DNA from: Parafannyhessea umbonata
GTDB lineage: Bacteria > Actinomycetota > Coriobacteriia > Coriobacteriales > Atopobiaceae
DNA: 64,000 nucleotides
NCBI RefSeq assembly: GCF_900111255.1
Contig: NZ_FOGP01000004.1
Location: forward strand, 124,001 to 188,000
Reading direction: 5' to 3'
In this document: one piece after another, positions 7,872 through 16,442 of the stretch
Layout: every line of letters begins with the position of its first letter
Numbering within the stretch: the first letter of the stretch is position 1
Program-made: the position numbers and the translations under genes
Notes under the pieces: generated by a model
The model's input: only the letters and a program-made list of their open reading frames with translations
Databases searched by the model: none
Told to the model about the DNA's origin: nothing

Positions 7872-9404
7872 GTGCTAGAGAATTTTACCGGGCTTGACGT
7901 CCGCGAAGACGCCGACACGCTCCACGAGGAGTGCGGCGTCTTTGGCATTTGGGCACCCGACCGCGACGTTGCCCGACTCACCTGCTTTGCGCTCCGCGCC
8001 CTTCAGCATCGCGGACAGGAGTCCGCGGGCATCGCCGTGGGCAATGGCTCTACGGTGCTGGTCCGCAAGGACCTGGGTCTTGTTGCCGAGGTCTTCTCGG
8101 ATTACGATTTGGGGGCTATGCCGGGCAAGCTTGCCGTCGGACACGTTCGCTATGGCACTTCGGGCGCGCGCAGCTGGGAGGCGGCTCAACCTCACCTGTC
8201 CACCATCGACGACGTCATTATCGCGCTTGCGCACAATGGCACCCTGGTGAACTCCGACCATCTCCGCGCGGAGCTCGACCGCGTGGGCGTGCGCTTCAGG
8301 TCCAACACCGACTCTGAGGTGGCCGCGAAGCTCATTGGCTTCTTCACGGGTCACGAGCATCGCATCATCAAGGGCATCAGGCACACGATGAACCTCATCG
8401 AGGGCGGATATGCCATGGCGCTCGCCCGCGAGAACGCGCTGTATGCCTTCAGGGATCCGCACGGAATCAGGCCGCTGGTTCTGGGGGAGCTTCCCGCTCG
8501 CGAGGACGGAACCGGCGCGGGTTGGGTCGTCGCGTCTGAAACCTGCGCCTTTGACATTGTCGGCGCTCGCTTCGTGCGCGAGATCGAACCGGGCGAGATC
8601 ATTCGCATCTCTGAGGACGGCCTGGTCTCCGAGCCCGGCACCCAGGCACGTGCGACGCACAACTGCATCTTCGAAGAGGTGTACTTCTCGCGCCCCGACT
8701 CCATCGTCGACGGCAGCTCCGTGTACTCGATGCGCTACAACATGGGTCGCCAACTTGCCCGTGAGGCACCCGTCGACGCCGACCTCGTCATCGGCGTTCC
8801 CGACTCTGGCCTGCCTCCTGCGGAGGGCTTTGCCGCCGAGCTTGGGCTCAAGTTTGGCGAGGGCCTCATCAAGAACCGCTACGTCGCCCGCACCTTTATC
8901 CAGCCAACGCAGGAGATGCGCCAGATGGGCGTTCGCCTCAAGCTGAACGCGCTGCGCGACAACGTCGAGGGCAAGCGCATAGTCATGGTCGACGATTCCA
9001 TCGTGCGCGGCACCACCTCCAAGCAGATCGTTCGCATGCTCAAGGACGCCGGCGCCAAGGAAGTCCACGTGCGCATCAACTGCCCCGAGGTCAAGTGGCC
9101 CTGCTTCTACGGCATCGACACGGACGTGCAGGCACAGCTGATCAGCGCCACCAAGAACGTCGAGGAGGTGTGCCAGTTCATCGAGGCCGACTCGCTTGCG
9201 TTCCTCTCGCTCGAGGGGCTCGAGAGCTGCGTGCCGAAGGTCGGGTGGTGCAAGGCCTGCTACAACGGCGAGTATCCCGTCGAGGTGCCACCTGCGTTCG
9301 CCGCCGGCAAGTTCGTCGAGGGATTCAAGCCCGTGAGCCTGTATCCGCCGACTGACGGCGCCACGCGCAGCATCGACGAGGAGCTTCAGGTCGAGGTTCA
9401 GTAG
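7872..9404 (+). CDS. purF: Amidophosphoribosyltransferase
   Basis: 510 residues. First committed step of purine synthesis: PRPP plus glutamine gives phosphoribosylamine. An N-terminal nucleophile glutaminase begins at the Cys of HEECGVFG after a short propeptide; RYGTSG and HNGTLVN follow. The C-terminal phosphoribosyltransferase carries the PRPP loop MVDDSIVRGTTS. Cys residues WPCFYGID and KACYNG match the Fe-S-containing (Bacillus-type) class. The frame is open from 7812 inside the sortase gene, but GTG at 7872 has AGGGGG five bases upstream and gives a normal propeptide. Confidence 0.95.
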   Translation: MLENFTGLDVREDADTLHEECGVFGIWAPDRDVARLTCFALRALQHRGQESAGIAVGNGSTVLVRKDLGLVAEVFSDYDLGAMPGKLAVGHVRYGTSGARSWEAAQPHLSTIDDVIIALAHNGTLVNSDHLRAELDRVGVRFRSNTDSEVAAKLIGFFTGHEHRIIKGIRHTMNLIEGGYAMALARENALYAFRDPHGIRPLVLGELPAREDGTGAGWVVASETCAFDIVGARFVREIEPGEIIRISEDGLVSEPGTQARATHNCIFEEVYFSRPDSIVDGSSVYSMRYNMGRQLAREAPVDADLVIGVPDSGLPPAEGFAAELGLKFGEGLIKNRYVARTFIQPTQEMRQMGVRLKLNALRDNVEGKRIVMVDDSIVRGTTSKQIVRMLKDAGAKEVHVRINCPEVKWPCFYGIDTDVQAQLISATKNVEEVCQFIEADSLAFLSLEGLESCVPKVGWCKACYNGEYPVEVPPAFAAGKFVEGFKPVSLYPPTDGATRSIDEELQVEVQ

Positions 9405-9481
9405 GGCATCCCCGGGGGAGAAGAGCCTGGCATCTTAGGTTGTAAATCGGCGGCGACGCCGCCTGGACTAAGGAGTAATGA

Positions 9482-10555
9482 ATGACGACAGAGCAGACCA
9501 AGCACGTCACGTACGCCGACGCGGGTGTCGACGTCGATGAGGGGGCACGTGCGGTCGATGCGATCAAGGACACGGTCAAGGCGACCAGTCGCCCTGAGGT
9601 CATCGGCGGCCTGGGGGGCTTTGGCTCGTGCTTCTCCATGAAGCCATTCAAGGACATGGAGGATCCCGTCTTGGTGTCCGGAACCGACGGCGTTGGCACC
9701 AAGCTCGCCATCGCGCAGCTGCTCGACCGTCACGAGACCGTGGGTGAGGACCTTGTCGCCATGTGCGTCGACGATGTCGTGCCCATCGGCGCCGAACCCC
9801 TGTTCTTCCTGGACTACGTCGCCATCGGCAAGCTCAAGGCCGACCACGTCGCGAAGATCGTCAAGGGTATCGCGAACGGCTGCAAGAAGAGCGGCTGCGC
9901 CCTGGTCGGCGGCGAGATGGCGGAGCATCCCGGCGTCATGAAGGCTGACGACTACGACCTGGCCGGCTTTGTCGTCGGCGTCGTCGACCGACCGAAGATG
10001 ATCGGTCCCGACAAGGTCAAGGCGGGCGACGTCATCATCGGTCTGCCCTCCAGTGGCATCCACTCCAACGGCTACTCCCTCGTGCGCAAGGTCGCCATCG
10101 AGGGCAAGACGATTGAGGAGCTCAACCAACCTCTCGACGAGCTGGGCGGAGAGTCCCTGGCAGATGCGGTCCTTCGACCCACGGCCATCTATGCAGGCGG
10201 CCTCGTCAAGGCACTCAAGGCTGGTGCGCCGATCCACGCAATGGCTCACATCACGGGTGGTGGCATCACCGAGAACCTCAACCGTGCCCTGCCCTCCAAC
10301 GTCGACGCCGTCGTTGACCGCGGTGGCGATGATGGTCCCGCATGGGACGTTCCGCCCATCATCACCTACTGCGTCAAGGCCGCCGGCCTCACGCCCGACG
10401 AGGCCTACAAGACCTTCAACATGGGTGTCGGCATGAGCATCATCTGCGACCCCAACGACGTGGACGAGGTCTGCGGGGACCTAGTCGAGCAGGGCTTCGC
10501 TCCCTTCGTCATGGGCGAGTGCGTCGAGGGCGAGGGCAAGGTGACCTATCGATGA
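9482..10555 (+). CDS. purM: Phosphoribosylformylglycinamidine cyclo-ligase
   Basis: 357 residues. ATP-dependent ring closure of FGAM to AIR. Motifs: TYADAGVDVDEG at the N-terminus, VSGTDGVGTKLAIA and CVDDVVPIGAEPLFFLDY in the N-domain, IGLPSSGIHSNGYSLVR in the middle and ITGGGITENLNRALP near the C-terminus. AAGGAG ends six bases before the ATG. The 77-base gap after purF contains a small GC hairpin (9449-9463). Its stop overlaps the purN start (ATGA), so the two are coupled. Confidence 0.95.
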   Translation: MTTEQTKHVTYADAGVDVDEGARAVDAIKDTVKATSRPEVIGGLGGFGSCFSMKPFKDMEDPVLVSGTDGVGTKLAIAQLLDRHETVGEDLVAMCVDDVVPIGAEPLFFLDYVAIGKLKADHVAKIVKGIANGCKKSGCALVGGEMAEHPGVMKADDYDLAGFVVGVVDRPKMIGPDKVKAGDVIIGLPSSGIHSNGYSLVRKVAIEGKTIEELNQPLDELGGESLADAVLRPTAIYAGGLVKALKAGAPIHAMAHITGGGITENLNRALPSNVDAVVDRGGDDGPAWDVPPIITYCVKAAGLTPDEAYKTFNMGVGMSIICDPNDVDEVCGDLVEQGFAPFVMGECVEGEGKVTYR

Positions 10556-11163
10556 GCATCAAGCTCGGCGTTCTGCTCTCGGGCTCAGGCACCAACCTGC
10601 AGGCTATCATCGACCGCATTGACGCGGGCACGCTCGATGCACAGATCGCGATTGTAATCTCTTCTCGCCCGAGCGCCTACGGCCTCAAGCGCGCCGAGGC
10701 TGCTGGCATCCAGACGATGACCTTGAGCAAGGAGATCTATGCCGACCCGATGACGGCGGACGAGGTGATCGCGTCCGCGCTGAAGCGCGAGGGCGTCGAC
10801 TACGTCATCATGGCTGGATACATGCGAATGGTCCACGCTCCCATTCTGCGTGCGTTCGAAAATCGCGTCGTGAACCTGCATCCAGCTCTGCTGCCCAGCT
10901 TCAAGGGCGCCCATGCCATTCAGGATGCCTACGACTACGGCGTCAAGGTGACGGGCGTGACCGTGCACTTTGCCGACGACAAGTACGACTGTGGCCCAAT
11001 CATCGCGCAGCGTGCCCTGGTCGTTGAGGAGGGATGGGACGTCGATACGCTCGAGTCTCGCATCCACGACATCGAGCACGAGCTCTACCCCGACACCATC
11101 CAGCTGCTGTCGGAGGGTCGCGTGCGCGTTGAGGGCAACAAGGTTGTTGTCGACCCCGCCTAG
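10552..11163 (+). CDS. purN: Phosphoribosylglycinamide formyltransferase
   Basis: 203 residues. Transfers formyl from 10-formyl-THF to GAR. The start is VLLSGSGTNLQAIID; the catalytic block MAGYMRMV and ENRVVNLHPALLPSFKGAHA carries the Asn and His residues of the family, and VTVHFADDKYDCGPIIAQ follows. ATG at 10552 overlaps the purM stop. It is the last gene of the purine operon, followed 45 bases later by a strong terminator. Confidence 0.95.
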   Translation: MSIKLGVLLSGSGTNLQAIIDRIDAGTLDAQIAIVISSRPSAYGLKRAEAAGIQTMTLSKEIYADPMTADEVIASALKREGVDYVIMAGYMRMVHAPILRAFENRVVNLHPALLPSFKGAHAIQDAYDYGVKVTGVTVHFADDKYDCGPIIAQRALVVEEGWDVDTLESRIHDIEHELYPDTIQLLSEGRVRVEGNKVVVDPA

Positions 11164-11207
11164 GGGAGTCGCGAATCGTGCGTCGCGAAATGCGCCACGT
11201 GAAAAGG

Positions 11208-11244
11208 GAAGGGAGGCCGCCCGATGGACGGCCTCCCTTCTTTC
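11208..11244 (+). terminator. Rho-independent terminator of the pur operon
   Basis: A perfect 12-bp GC-rich inverted repeat (11208-11219 with 11229-11240) with a 9-base loop is followed by TTTCT. It lies between the converging purN and dxs genes. Confidence 0.8.
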
Positions 11245-11289
11245 TGTCCATGCCGTGCTGCGCGGACGTGTTTCCCGCGGACGCGCGGC

Positions 11290-13020
11290 CTAGCGCTCGA
11301 GAACCTCGCGGATCTCTTGCGCGATGGTTTCGGGGTTCAGGTGGTAGCGCTTGCGCATGGCCTCGCCGTCCACGCGGTCGAGATACTCTCGACGAGCGCC
11401 ATAGTTGAGCACGCGCATGTCGTCGGCCGAGTAGAACGCGGTCACGGCAGAGCCGAAGCCTCCGGCGAGCATGCCGTCCTCAAGCGTGACGACCAGACGA
11501 TGGTCTCCCTTGAGGGCCTGCAGCAGCTCTGCATCGATGTCGTTTGCGAAGACGGGGTCGATGACGGTGGCGTCGATGTCGCACTTCTCAAGCTCGGCCG
11601 CGACCTCCTGGGCGAGCGCCTGGAAATTGCCGTAGCCCATCAGCGCGACATCGCGACCCATGCGCACGACGCGGTTGCGCTCGACGTCCTCCGTCGAGAA
11701 GCGCTGCGGGCCATGTGTCGCGGATTCGGGAACGTTGATGATGACCGGTCCCTCCTGCTGGTCGATGGCCCAGTCGAGGATGGCATACTCGTCCTCCATT
11801 GAAGAGGGCGAGAAGACCCTTACATTTGGCACGATGTTCTCGAGCGAGGAGATATAGGTGCCGTTGTGAGTCGCGTCTCCCGTGCCTATGGAGGCTCCGC
11901 GGACCAGAATCACGCCGGCGCTGCGGTTGAGGGCGAGGTCCTGCATGAGCTGATCGTACGTGCGCTGCGCAAAGGAACCGCTTACCAGGTAGACCGGTTT
12001 GGCGCCGCCGCGGGCGAGACCCGAGGTGAAGGCAACCGCGTGCTCCTCCGCGATGCCGACGTCGACGAATTGCTTGCCGGCCTTGGCGCGCCACGCGGGT
12101 GTGAGCGACAGACCGCCCGGCGTGCCGGCGTTGATGACCACGACGGAGGGGTCCGCTTGGATCTTCTTTAGGAGGAAGTCGGCGTTGAGCTTGGTCGGGC
12201 TCTCCTCGTCCGACGGCTCGGCGCCCTTGGGGTCAACCCAGTGGCCCTCCTCCCTGTGCTCCTGCGCCCAGTCGGAGCCGAGGCCCTTCTGGGTGCAGAT
12301 GTGTACGACGATGGGGTGGTCGATGTCTTTTACGGCACGCAGCTCCTGGATGAGCGCATCAAGGTCGTTGCCGCTCTCGAGGAAGCGGTACTCGAGCCCC
12401 ATCGCGGTGAAGAAGTTGTTCGAGGCGGTGCCCTTCGTAGCGCGCAGTTCGGCGAAGTTTCGATACATGCCACCCTGGTTGGGCGCAATGGACATGTCAT
12501 TGTCGTTGAACAGGATGATCATGTTCGAGTCGAGCATCGCCGCGTTGTTGAGGCCCTCGAAAGCCTCGCCGCCACTCATGCTCCCGTCGCCGATGACCGC
12601 CACGACGTTGCCCTTCCCGCCCGTCAGGTCGCGGGCCTTGGCCAGGCCGCAGGCAAGCGAGAGTGACGTGGAGGTGTGCCCGACCTTGAACTGGTCGTGC
12701 ACGCTTTCCTCGGGGGCGCTGAAGCCGCTGTAGTCAAGGTACGTCTCGGGTTCGACCATCCCGCGCCGCCCGGTCAGTACCTTGTGCGTATACGACTGGT
12801 GAGAGACATCGAAGACGAACTTGTCGCGCGGGGAGTCGAATACGTAGTGCAGGGCTATCTCGAGCTCGACGGCACCAAGATTGGAGCCGAAGTGCCCTCC
12901 GACGGCCTCTAGGCGCCTGATGAGAGCGGAACGGATTTCCTTCGCAAGCTCGGGAAGCTCAGACTGCGGAATGCGTTTGAGGTCAGCGGGGCTATCGATG
13001 GAATCCAGGTACTTTGACAT
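11290..13020 (-). CDS. dxs: 1-deoxy-D-xylulose-5-phosphate synthase
   Basis: 576 residues, ThDP-dependent, first step of the MEP isoprenoid pathway (pyruvate plus glyceraldehyde-3-P). N-terminal ThDP domain: GGHFGSNLGAVELEIALHYV, SHQSYTHKVLTGR and the ThDP motif GDGSMSGGEAFEGLNNA; Pyr domain with GIAEEHAVAFTSGLA; C-terminal transketolase domain with VTLEDGMLAGGFGSAV. It is some 40-60 residues shorter than typical enzymes, and motifs differ (HQSYTHK rather than HQAYPHK), marking a divergent clade. GAGGAG precedes the ATG. Monocistronic or loosely linked to the genes upstream. Confidence 0.9.
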   Translation of the reverse strand: MSKYLDSIDSPADLKRIPQSELPELAKEIRSALIRRLEAVGGHFGSNLGAVELEIALHYVFDSPRDKFVFDVSHQSYTHKVLTGRRGMVEPETYLDYSGFSAPEESVHDQFKVGHTSTSLSLACGLAKARDLTGGKGNVVAVIGDGSMSGGEAFEGLNNAAMLDSNMIILFNDNDMSIAPNQGGMYRNFAELRATKGTASNNFFTAMGLEYRFLESGNDLDALIQELRAVKDIDHPIVVHICTQKGLGSDWAQEHREEGHWVDPKGAEPSDEESPTKLNADFLLKKIQADPSVVVINAGTPGGLSLTPAWRAKAGKQFVDVGIAEEHAVAFTSGLARGGAKPVYLVSGSFAQRTYDQLMQDLALNRSAGVILVRGASIGTGDATHNGTYISSLENIVPNVRVFSPSSMEDEYAILDWAIDQQEGPVIINVPESATHGPQRFSTEDVERNRVVRMGRDVALMGYGNFQALAQEVAAELEKCDIDATVIDPVFANDIDAELLQALKGDHRLVVTLEDGMLAGGFGSAVTAFYSADDMRVLNYGARREYLDRVDGEAMRKRYHLNPETIAQEIREVLER

Positions 13021-13160
13021 GCAAAAACTCCTCGTCTTTCTTGTATTTCAAAGCGCTGTAGCAAGCGCCGTCGGTGGCAAAATGCACCCTCACTTCAGTA
13101 CCCGCGCGCAAGAGGGTCTATGCCTTTGGCACAAAAGGCACAGGGGAGAAGCGCGCGGCC

Positions 13161-13685
13161 CTACAGGTCGATCCAGTAGCGCTGCTCGATGGTTCCGTCA
13201 GGGAGCGACAGCTCGTTTTCGAGCACGCCGCCATTGTTGATGATGGACTTGGCAGATCCAACGTTGGTCTTGTTGCAGGTCATGAGCACGCGGTCGATGC
13301 CCAGGTCTCTGCATTTATCGAGTGCAAGGCCAATCATCTTGGTGGCGTAACCCTTTCGCCTCTCGCTGGGCCTGATTCCGTCACCAATGTGGCCACCGCA
13401 CTCCAGCAATTCGTCGTTCAGGTGATGGCGGATGTCTACGGCGCCCAAGAGCCGGTCTCGCTCGTCGTCCAGAAGGAAGTATACGGAGTTGGGAACGTGT
13501 CCCTCTGGCACGGGGTTTGGCTCAAGTCCGGCAAGGTAGGAATCGAAGTCGTGGTAGTCGTTCCGGAAGATGGCGTAGGGGGAATGGTCGGCGCCGTTGG
13601 CCTCCTGATCGGCCTTCCACTCGTCTATCATTCGGCCAAGCTTGGTCTCGTACTTGCGGGATAGCTTGATGAGCCTGAGTCCCAT
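13161..13685 (-). CDS. GNAT-family N-acetyltransferase
   Basis: 174 residues with the GNAT fold: RLLGAVDIRHHLNDELLECGGHI (strands 4 and 5) is followed by the acetyl-CoA pyrophosphate loop RPSERRKGYATKMI, and RVLMTCNKTNVGSAKSI ends the core. Similar proteins acetylate small molecules or protein termini; the substrate is unknown. A strong GGAGGAG lies before the ATG at 13685. An imperfectly terminator-like inverted repeat (TGCCTTT at 13121-13127 with AAAGGCA at 13134-13140) lies just downstream. Confidence 0.85.
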   Translation of the reverse strand: MGLRLIKLSRKYETKLGRMIDEWKADQEANGADHSPYAIFRNDYHDFDSYLAGLEPNPVPEGHVPNSVYFLLDDERDRLLGAVDIRHHLNDELLECGGHIGDGIRPSERRKGYATKMIGLALDKCRDLGIDRVLMTCNKTNVGSAKSIINNGGVLENELSLPDGTIEQRYWIDL

Positions 13686-13834
13686 GTACTTCTCCTCCTC
13701 TTTAGCTAGTAGTTCCTCGGGATGTCTAATCCAAGAAGAAGCTCCTTCTTGTGAGAGCTTGTCCCAAAGTCTCTCGCATCATACTCGTGAACGTCTGCCA
13801 GGGAATCCGCAGCAAAGAGAAGCCGGCTGCCCGT

Positions 13835-15031
13835 CTAGCCGCGCTTGGTAAGCAACGCGACAGTCTCGATGTGCTTGGTGTGAGGGAACATGTCGACGGG
13901 GGTCAGCGTGCGCAGGCGATAGCCGCGCCTCTGCAGGTGCTCGATGTCTCGCAGCTGCGTCTTTGGATTGCACGAGACGTAGACCACGGTCTTGGTCCCC
14001 ATGTGCGTGACGCCGTCGAGGAACTGTGGCGTCGACCCCGCGCGTGGTGGGTCCATGACGACCACGTCGAAGCTCGCCTTTCCCGACTCTGCGATTGAGT
14101 TCATATACTCGGTTGCATCCGCCGCCACGAAGCGCGCACGCTGGTCTAGGCTGTTTGCGCGCGCGTTGCGCTTTGCGCAGTCGACCGCGTCATGAACCTG
14201 CTCGACTCCCGTGACGTGTACGGATCCGTCCTGTTTGGCGATGCACATGCCGATGGTTCCGGTTCCGCAGTAGGCGTCGAGCACGTTGAAGTTGCCCTCG
14301 CCTGAGACGGCTGCCTGTTGACAGGCGTCAATCGAGAGCTGGTACAGAACCTCGGTCTGGCGCGGGTTTGTCTGATAGAAGCTGGTCGGGCTGATCTCAA
14401 AGGTGCATCCCAGTAGCTTGTCGTGCATGATGCCGCTGCCAAAGAGCGTCTTGCACTCGCGGCCCAGCATCGCATTCGTGCGACGCTGGTTGATGTTCTG
14501 CGCGATGGAGTTGATCTCGGGGTGCCTCTGGGTGAGCTCAGCGACGAACTCGCGTTCGTGTGGAAGCCACTGCCCGTTGGTGACGAGGGTCAGCAGGATG
14601 TCTTCGGTTGCGTAGCCGCAGCGTACAATGGCGTGGCGCAGCGTGCCGCGGCCGCGGTCTTCCTGATACGCGCGAATTCCCAGACGCTCCGCCACGCGGG
14701 CGACGTCGTTCAGAATGTCGCGTGCGCGGGGGTCCTCCACCAGGCACGAGTCGCAGCGAACGATGCGATGGGATCCCGCCGCAAAGAAGCCGCTGCGAAT
14801 GCGCCCGCCCTTACCGGGCGCGAATGGCGTCGCGGCCTTGTTGCGAAAGGCTCTGGGGTCCTCCATCCCACGGATTGGCTCTATCGTTGCGTGGTCCCTT
14901 TCGGCCGCGGCGGAGAAGAGCTTCTCCACTTCCTTCTGCTTGCGCCTAAGCTGAATGGGGTAGGGCACCGCGAGCCATTCGCAGCCTCCGCATGCCTTTG
15001 CTATGGGGCAGGTGTATGTCTTAAAGCCCAT
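13835..15031 (-). CDS. 23S rRNA (uracil-5-)-methyltransferase, RlmD/RlmCD type
   Basis: 398 residues. SAM-dependent RNA m5U methyltransferase. The N-terminus has the iron-sulfur cysteines CPIAKACGGC (8, 14, 17) and a further Cys in VRCDSC. The methyltransferase core shows LDAYCGTGTIGMCIA (SAM loop), VVMDPPRAG (catalytic acid region) and VYVSCNPKTQLRD, where Cys is the nucleophile. The usual N-terminal TRAM domain is absent, so the protein is shorter than RumA. The exact target (U747, U1939 or a tRNA) cannot be told from sequence alone. GAGGT lies six bases before the ATG. Confidence 0.88.
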   Translation of the reverse strand: MGFKTYTCPIAKACGGCEWLAVPYPIQLRRKQKEVEKLFSAAAERDHATIEPIRGMEDPRAFRNKAATPFAPGKGGRIRSGFFAAGSHRIVRCDSCLVEDPRARDILNDVARVAERLGIRAYQEDRGRGTLRHAIVRCGYATEDILLTLVTNGQWLPHEREFVAELTQRHPEINSIAQNINQRRTNAMLGRECKTLFGSGIMHDKLLGCTFEISPTSFYQTNPRQTEVLYQLSIDACQQAAVSGEGNFNVLDAYCGTGTIGMCIAKQDGSVHVTGVEQVHDAVDCAKRNARANSLDQRARFVAADATEYMNSIAESGKASFDVVVMDPPRAGSTPQFLDGVTHMGTKTVVYVSCNPKTQLRDIEHLQRRGYRLRTLTPVDMFPHTKHIETVALLTKRG

Positions 15032-15225
15032 TGAATACCTCGACTGGTGTCCGCCTTATTCTTGCGTATTGCAAGCTTAGGACTAGAAAACTGCGTGCGG
15101 CTACCCTTGCCTGGGCGGCTGCGCGATACTCACATGAATTCTGTGGCGCCGCCCGCCATCACTGGCGTTTGTCGCTATGTTTCCGCAATGCTTCCGACTC
15201 GTGTGACTGTGGCCTGGCTGGGGGC

Positions 15226-15254
15226 TTGCGCTTTACGATTTACCAGAATATAAG
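15226..15254 (+). promoter_or_regulatory. Promoter for the lactate-type dehydrogenase
   Basis: TTGCGC (15226-15231) and TATAAG (15249-15254) are separated by 17 bases. The -10 matches 5 of 6 consensus bases, and the start codon follows at 15281 or 15293, leaving a short leader. Confidence 0.55.
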
Positions 15255-15280
15255 TTGTTCTGTCCGGAATTATCGAGTGA

Positions 15281-16240
15281 ATGGACGGCATTATGGGTTT
15301 GGTCAGCAAGATCGGCATCATCGGCATCAACCATGTGGGCGCTCATGTCGCCAACGCCCTTCTGTATCAGTCTCTCGCGTCCGAGCTATACATCTGCGAC
15401 ACCAATGAGGTTCTGTGTCGCGCACAGGTGAACGATCTGCTGGACGCCATGTCCTTCTATCCCCATTCTGCGCGCGTGTTCGAGTGCGACGACCGCTACG
15501 AGGAGCTTGCGCAGTGCGACGTCATTGTCAACGCCGCGGGCCATGTGGCTGCAGCCAAGGAGAATCGCGACGGCGAGCTGTTCGTGACGACGGAGGAAGC
15601 CAAGAAGTTCGCGCAGCGCATCGTCGACGCTGGCTTCAAGGGCGTTTGGGTAAGTATTGCCAACCCCAACGACGTCGTCGCGACCGAGATCTGGGGCCTT
15701 ACGGGCTATGACCCCAAGAAGATCATCGGTTCGGGCACCACGCTCGACTCCTCCCGCTTCAAGCACGCCATCGCCAACGTGTGCGGCTACGACCCCCAGT
15801 GCATCAACTCGTGGATGCTGGGCGAGCATGGTCTGTCGGAGTTCGCGCTGTGGTCCCACGTCACGATCGGCTGCCTGACGCCGGAGGAGGTCGAGCGGCA
15901 GGCTGGCGTCAGCTTCGATCGACCCGACCTTGAGGAGCAGGCCCGTCACGGCGGCTACATCACCATGGCCGGCAAGATGTGTACCGAGTATTCCATCTCG
16001 AACGGCGCGGTCGAGATCATTAAGGCGATCGTCCACGACACCAAGCTGGTCACGCCCGTGTCCACGCTCGTTGAGGGCGCCTACGGCGAATCCGGCCTGT
16101 TCTCTTCGCTGCCCTGCGTCATCGGCGCCCAAGGCGTCGAGCGCGTCTTCGTGCCCGAGATGGCCGAGGGCGAAATTGCGAAGTGGCATGCGAGCTGCGC
16201 TCACATTCGGGAGAACATCGAAAAGGTGAAGTGCTGGTAA
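15281..16240 (+). CDS. L-lactate/malate-type NAD-dependent 2-hydroxyacid dehydrogenase
   Basis: 319 residues, or 315 if ATG at 15293 is used, which better fits the family (MGLVSKIGIIGINHVG). The Rossmann domain has GIIGINHVGAHVA and the acidic NAD-binding end CDTNEV; the catalytic part has SIANPNDVV, SGTTLDSSRFKHAIA (Asp and Arg) and MLGEHGLSEF (catalytic His). The substrate loop NAAGHVAAAKENRD differs from the usual Gln or Arg specificity patterns. The enzyme could be an L-lactate or an L-2-hydroxyisocaproate dehydrogenase; lactate formation fits the fermentative context. Monocistronic, bounded by its own promoter and terminator. Confidence 0.85.
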   Translation: MDGIMGLVSKIGIIGINHVGAHVANALLYQSLASELYICDTNEVLCRAQVNDLLDAMSFYPHSARVFECDDRYEELAQCDVIVNAAGHVAAAKENRDGELFVTTEEAKKFAQRIVDAGFKGVWVSIANPNDVVATEIWGLTGYDPKKIIGSGTTLDSSRFKHAIANVCGYDPQCINSWMLGEHGLSEFALWSHVTIGCLTPEEVERQAGVSFDRPDLEEQARHGGYITMAGKMCTEYSISNGAVEIIKAIVHDTKLVTPVSTLVEGAYGESGLFSSLPCVIGAQGVERVFVPEMAEGEIAKWHASCAHIRENIEKVKCW

Positions 16241-16268
16241 GCCCGACCATCCAACTAACTGGCAAGAT

Positions 16269-16299
16269 GCCCGTCCGCATTCGTGCGGACGGGCTTTTT
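16269..16299 (+). terminator. Rho-independent terminator after the dehydrogenase
   Basis: A perfect 11-bp inverted repeat (16269-16279 with 16284-16294) with the stable TTCG loop is followed by TTTTT. Confidence 0.92.
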
Positions 16300-16373
16300 G
16301 TCCCGTGCGGTTGGGGTACGCTTGCGTAAAAGTGCGCATGCTCTTCTCGTCGAATGGGTAAAGAGACTCATAA

Positions 16374-16429
16374 GGTTTTTGAACGCGAGTCAAAAACCGG
16401 GGAAGGGCCCCGGGCTCACGTTTTACGTG
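16374..16429 (+). promoter_or_regulatory. Three consecutive hairpins in the leader of the radical SAM gene
   Basis: Perfect arms GGTTTTTGA/TCAAAAACC (16374-16382, 16390-16398), CCGGGG/CCCCGG (16397-16402, 16408-16413) and CACGT/ACGTG (16417-16421, 16425-16429) follow one another. The last abuts the GGAG ribosome binding site at 16431-16434. The first two share two bases, so they may exclude one another. Confidence 0.5.
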
Positions 16430-16442
16430 GGGAGTGATTGCC

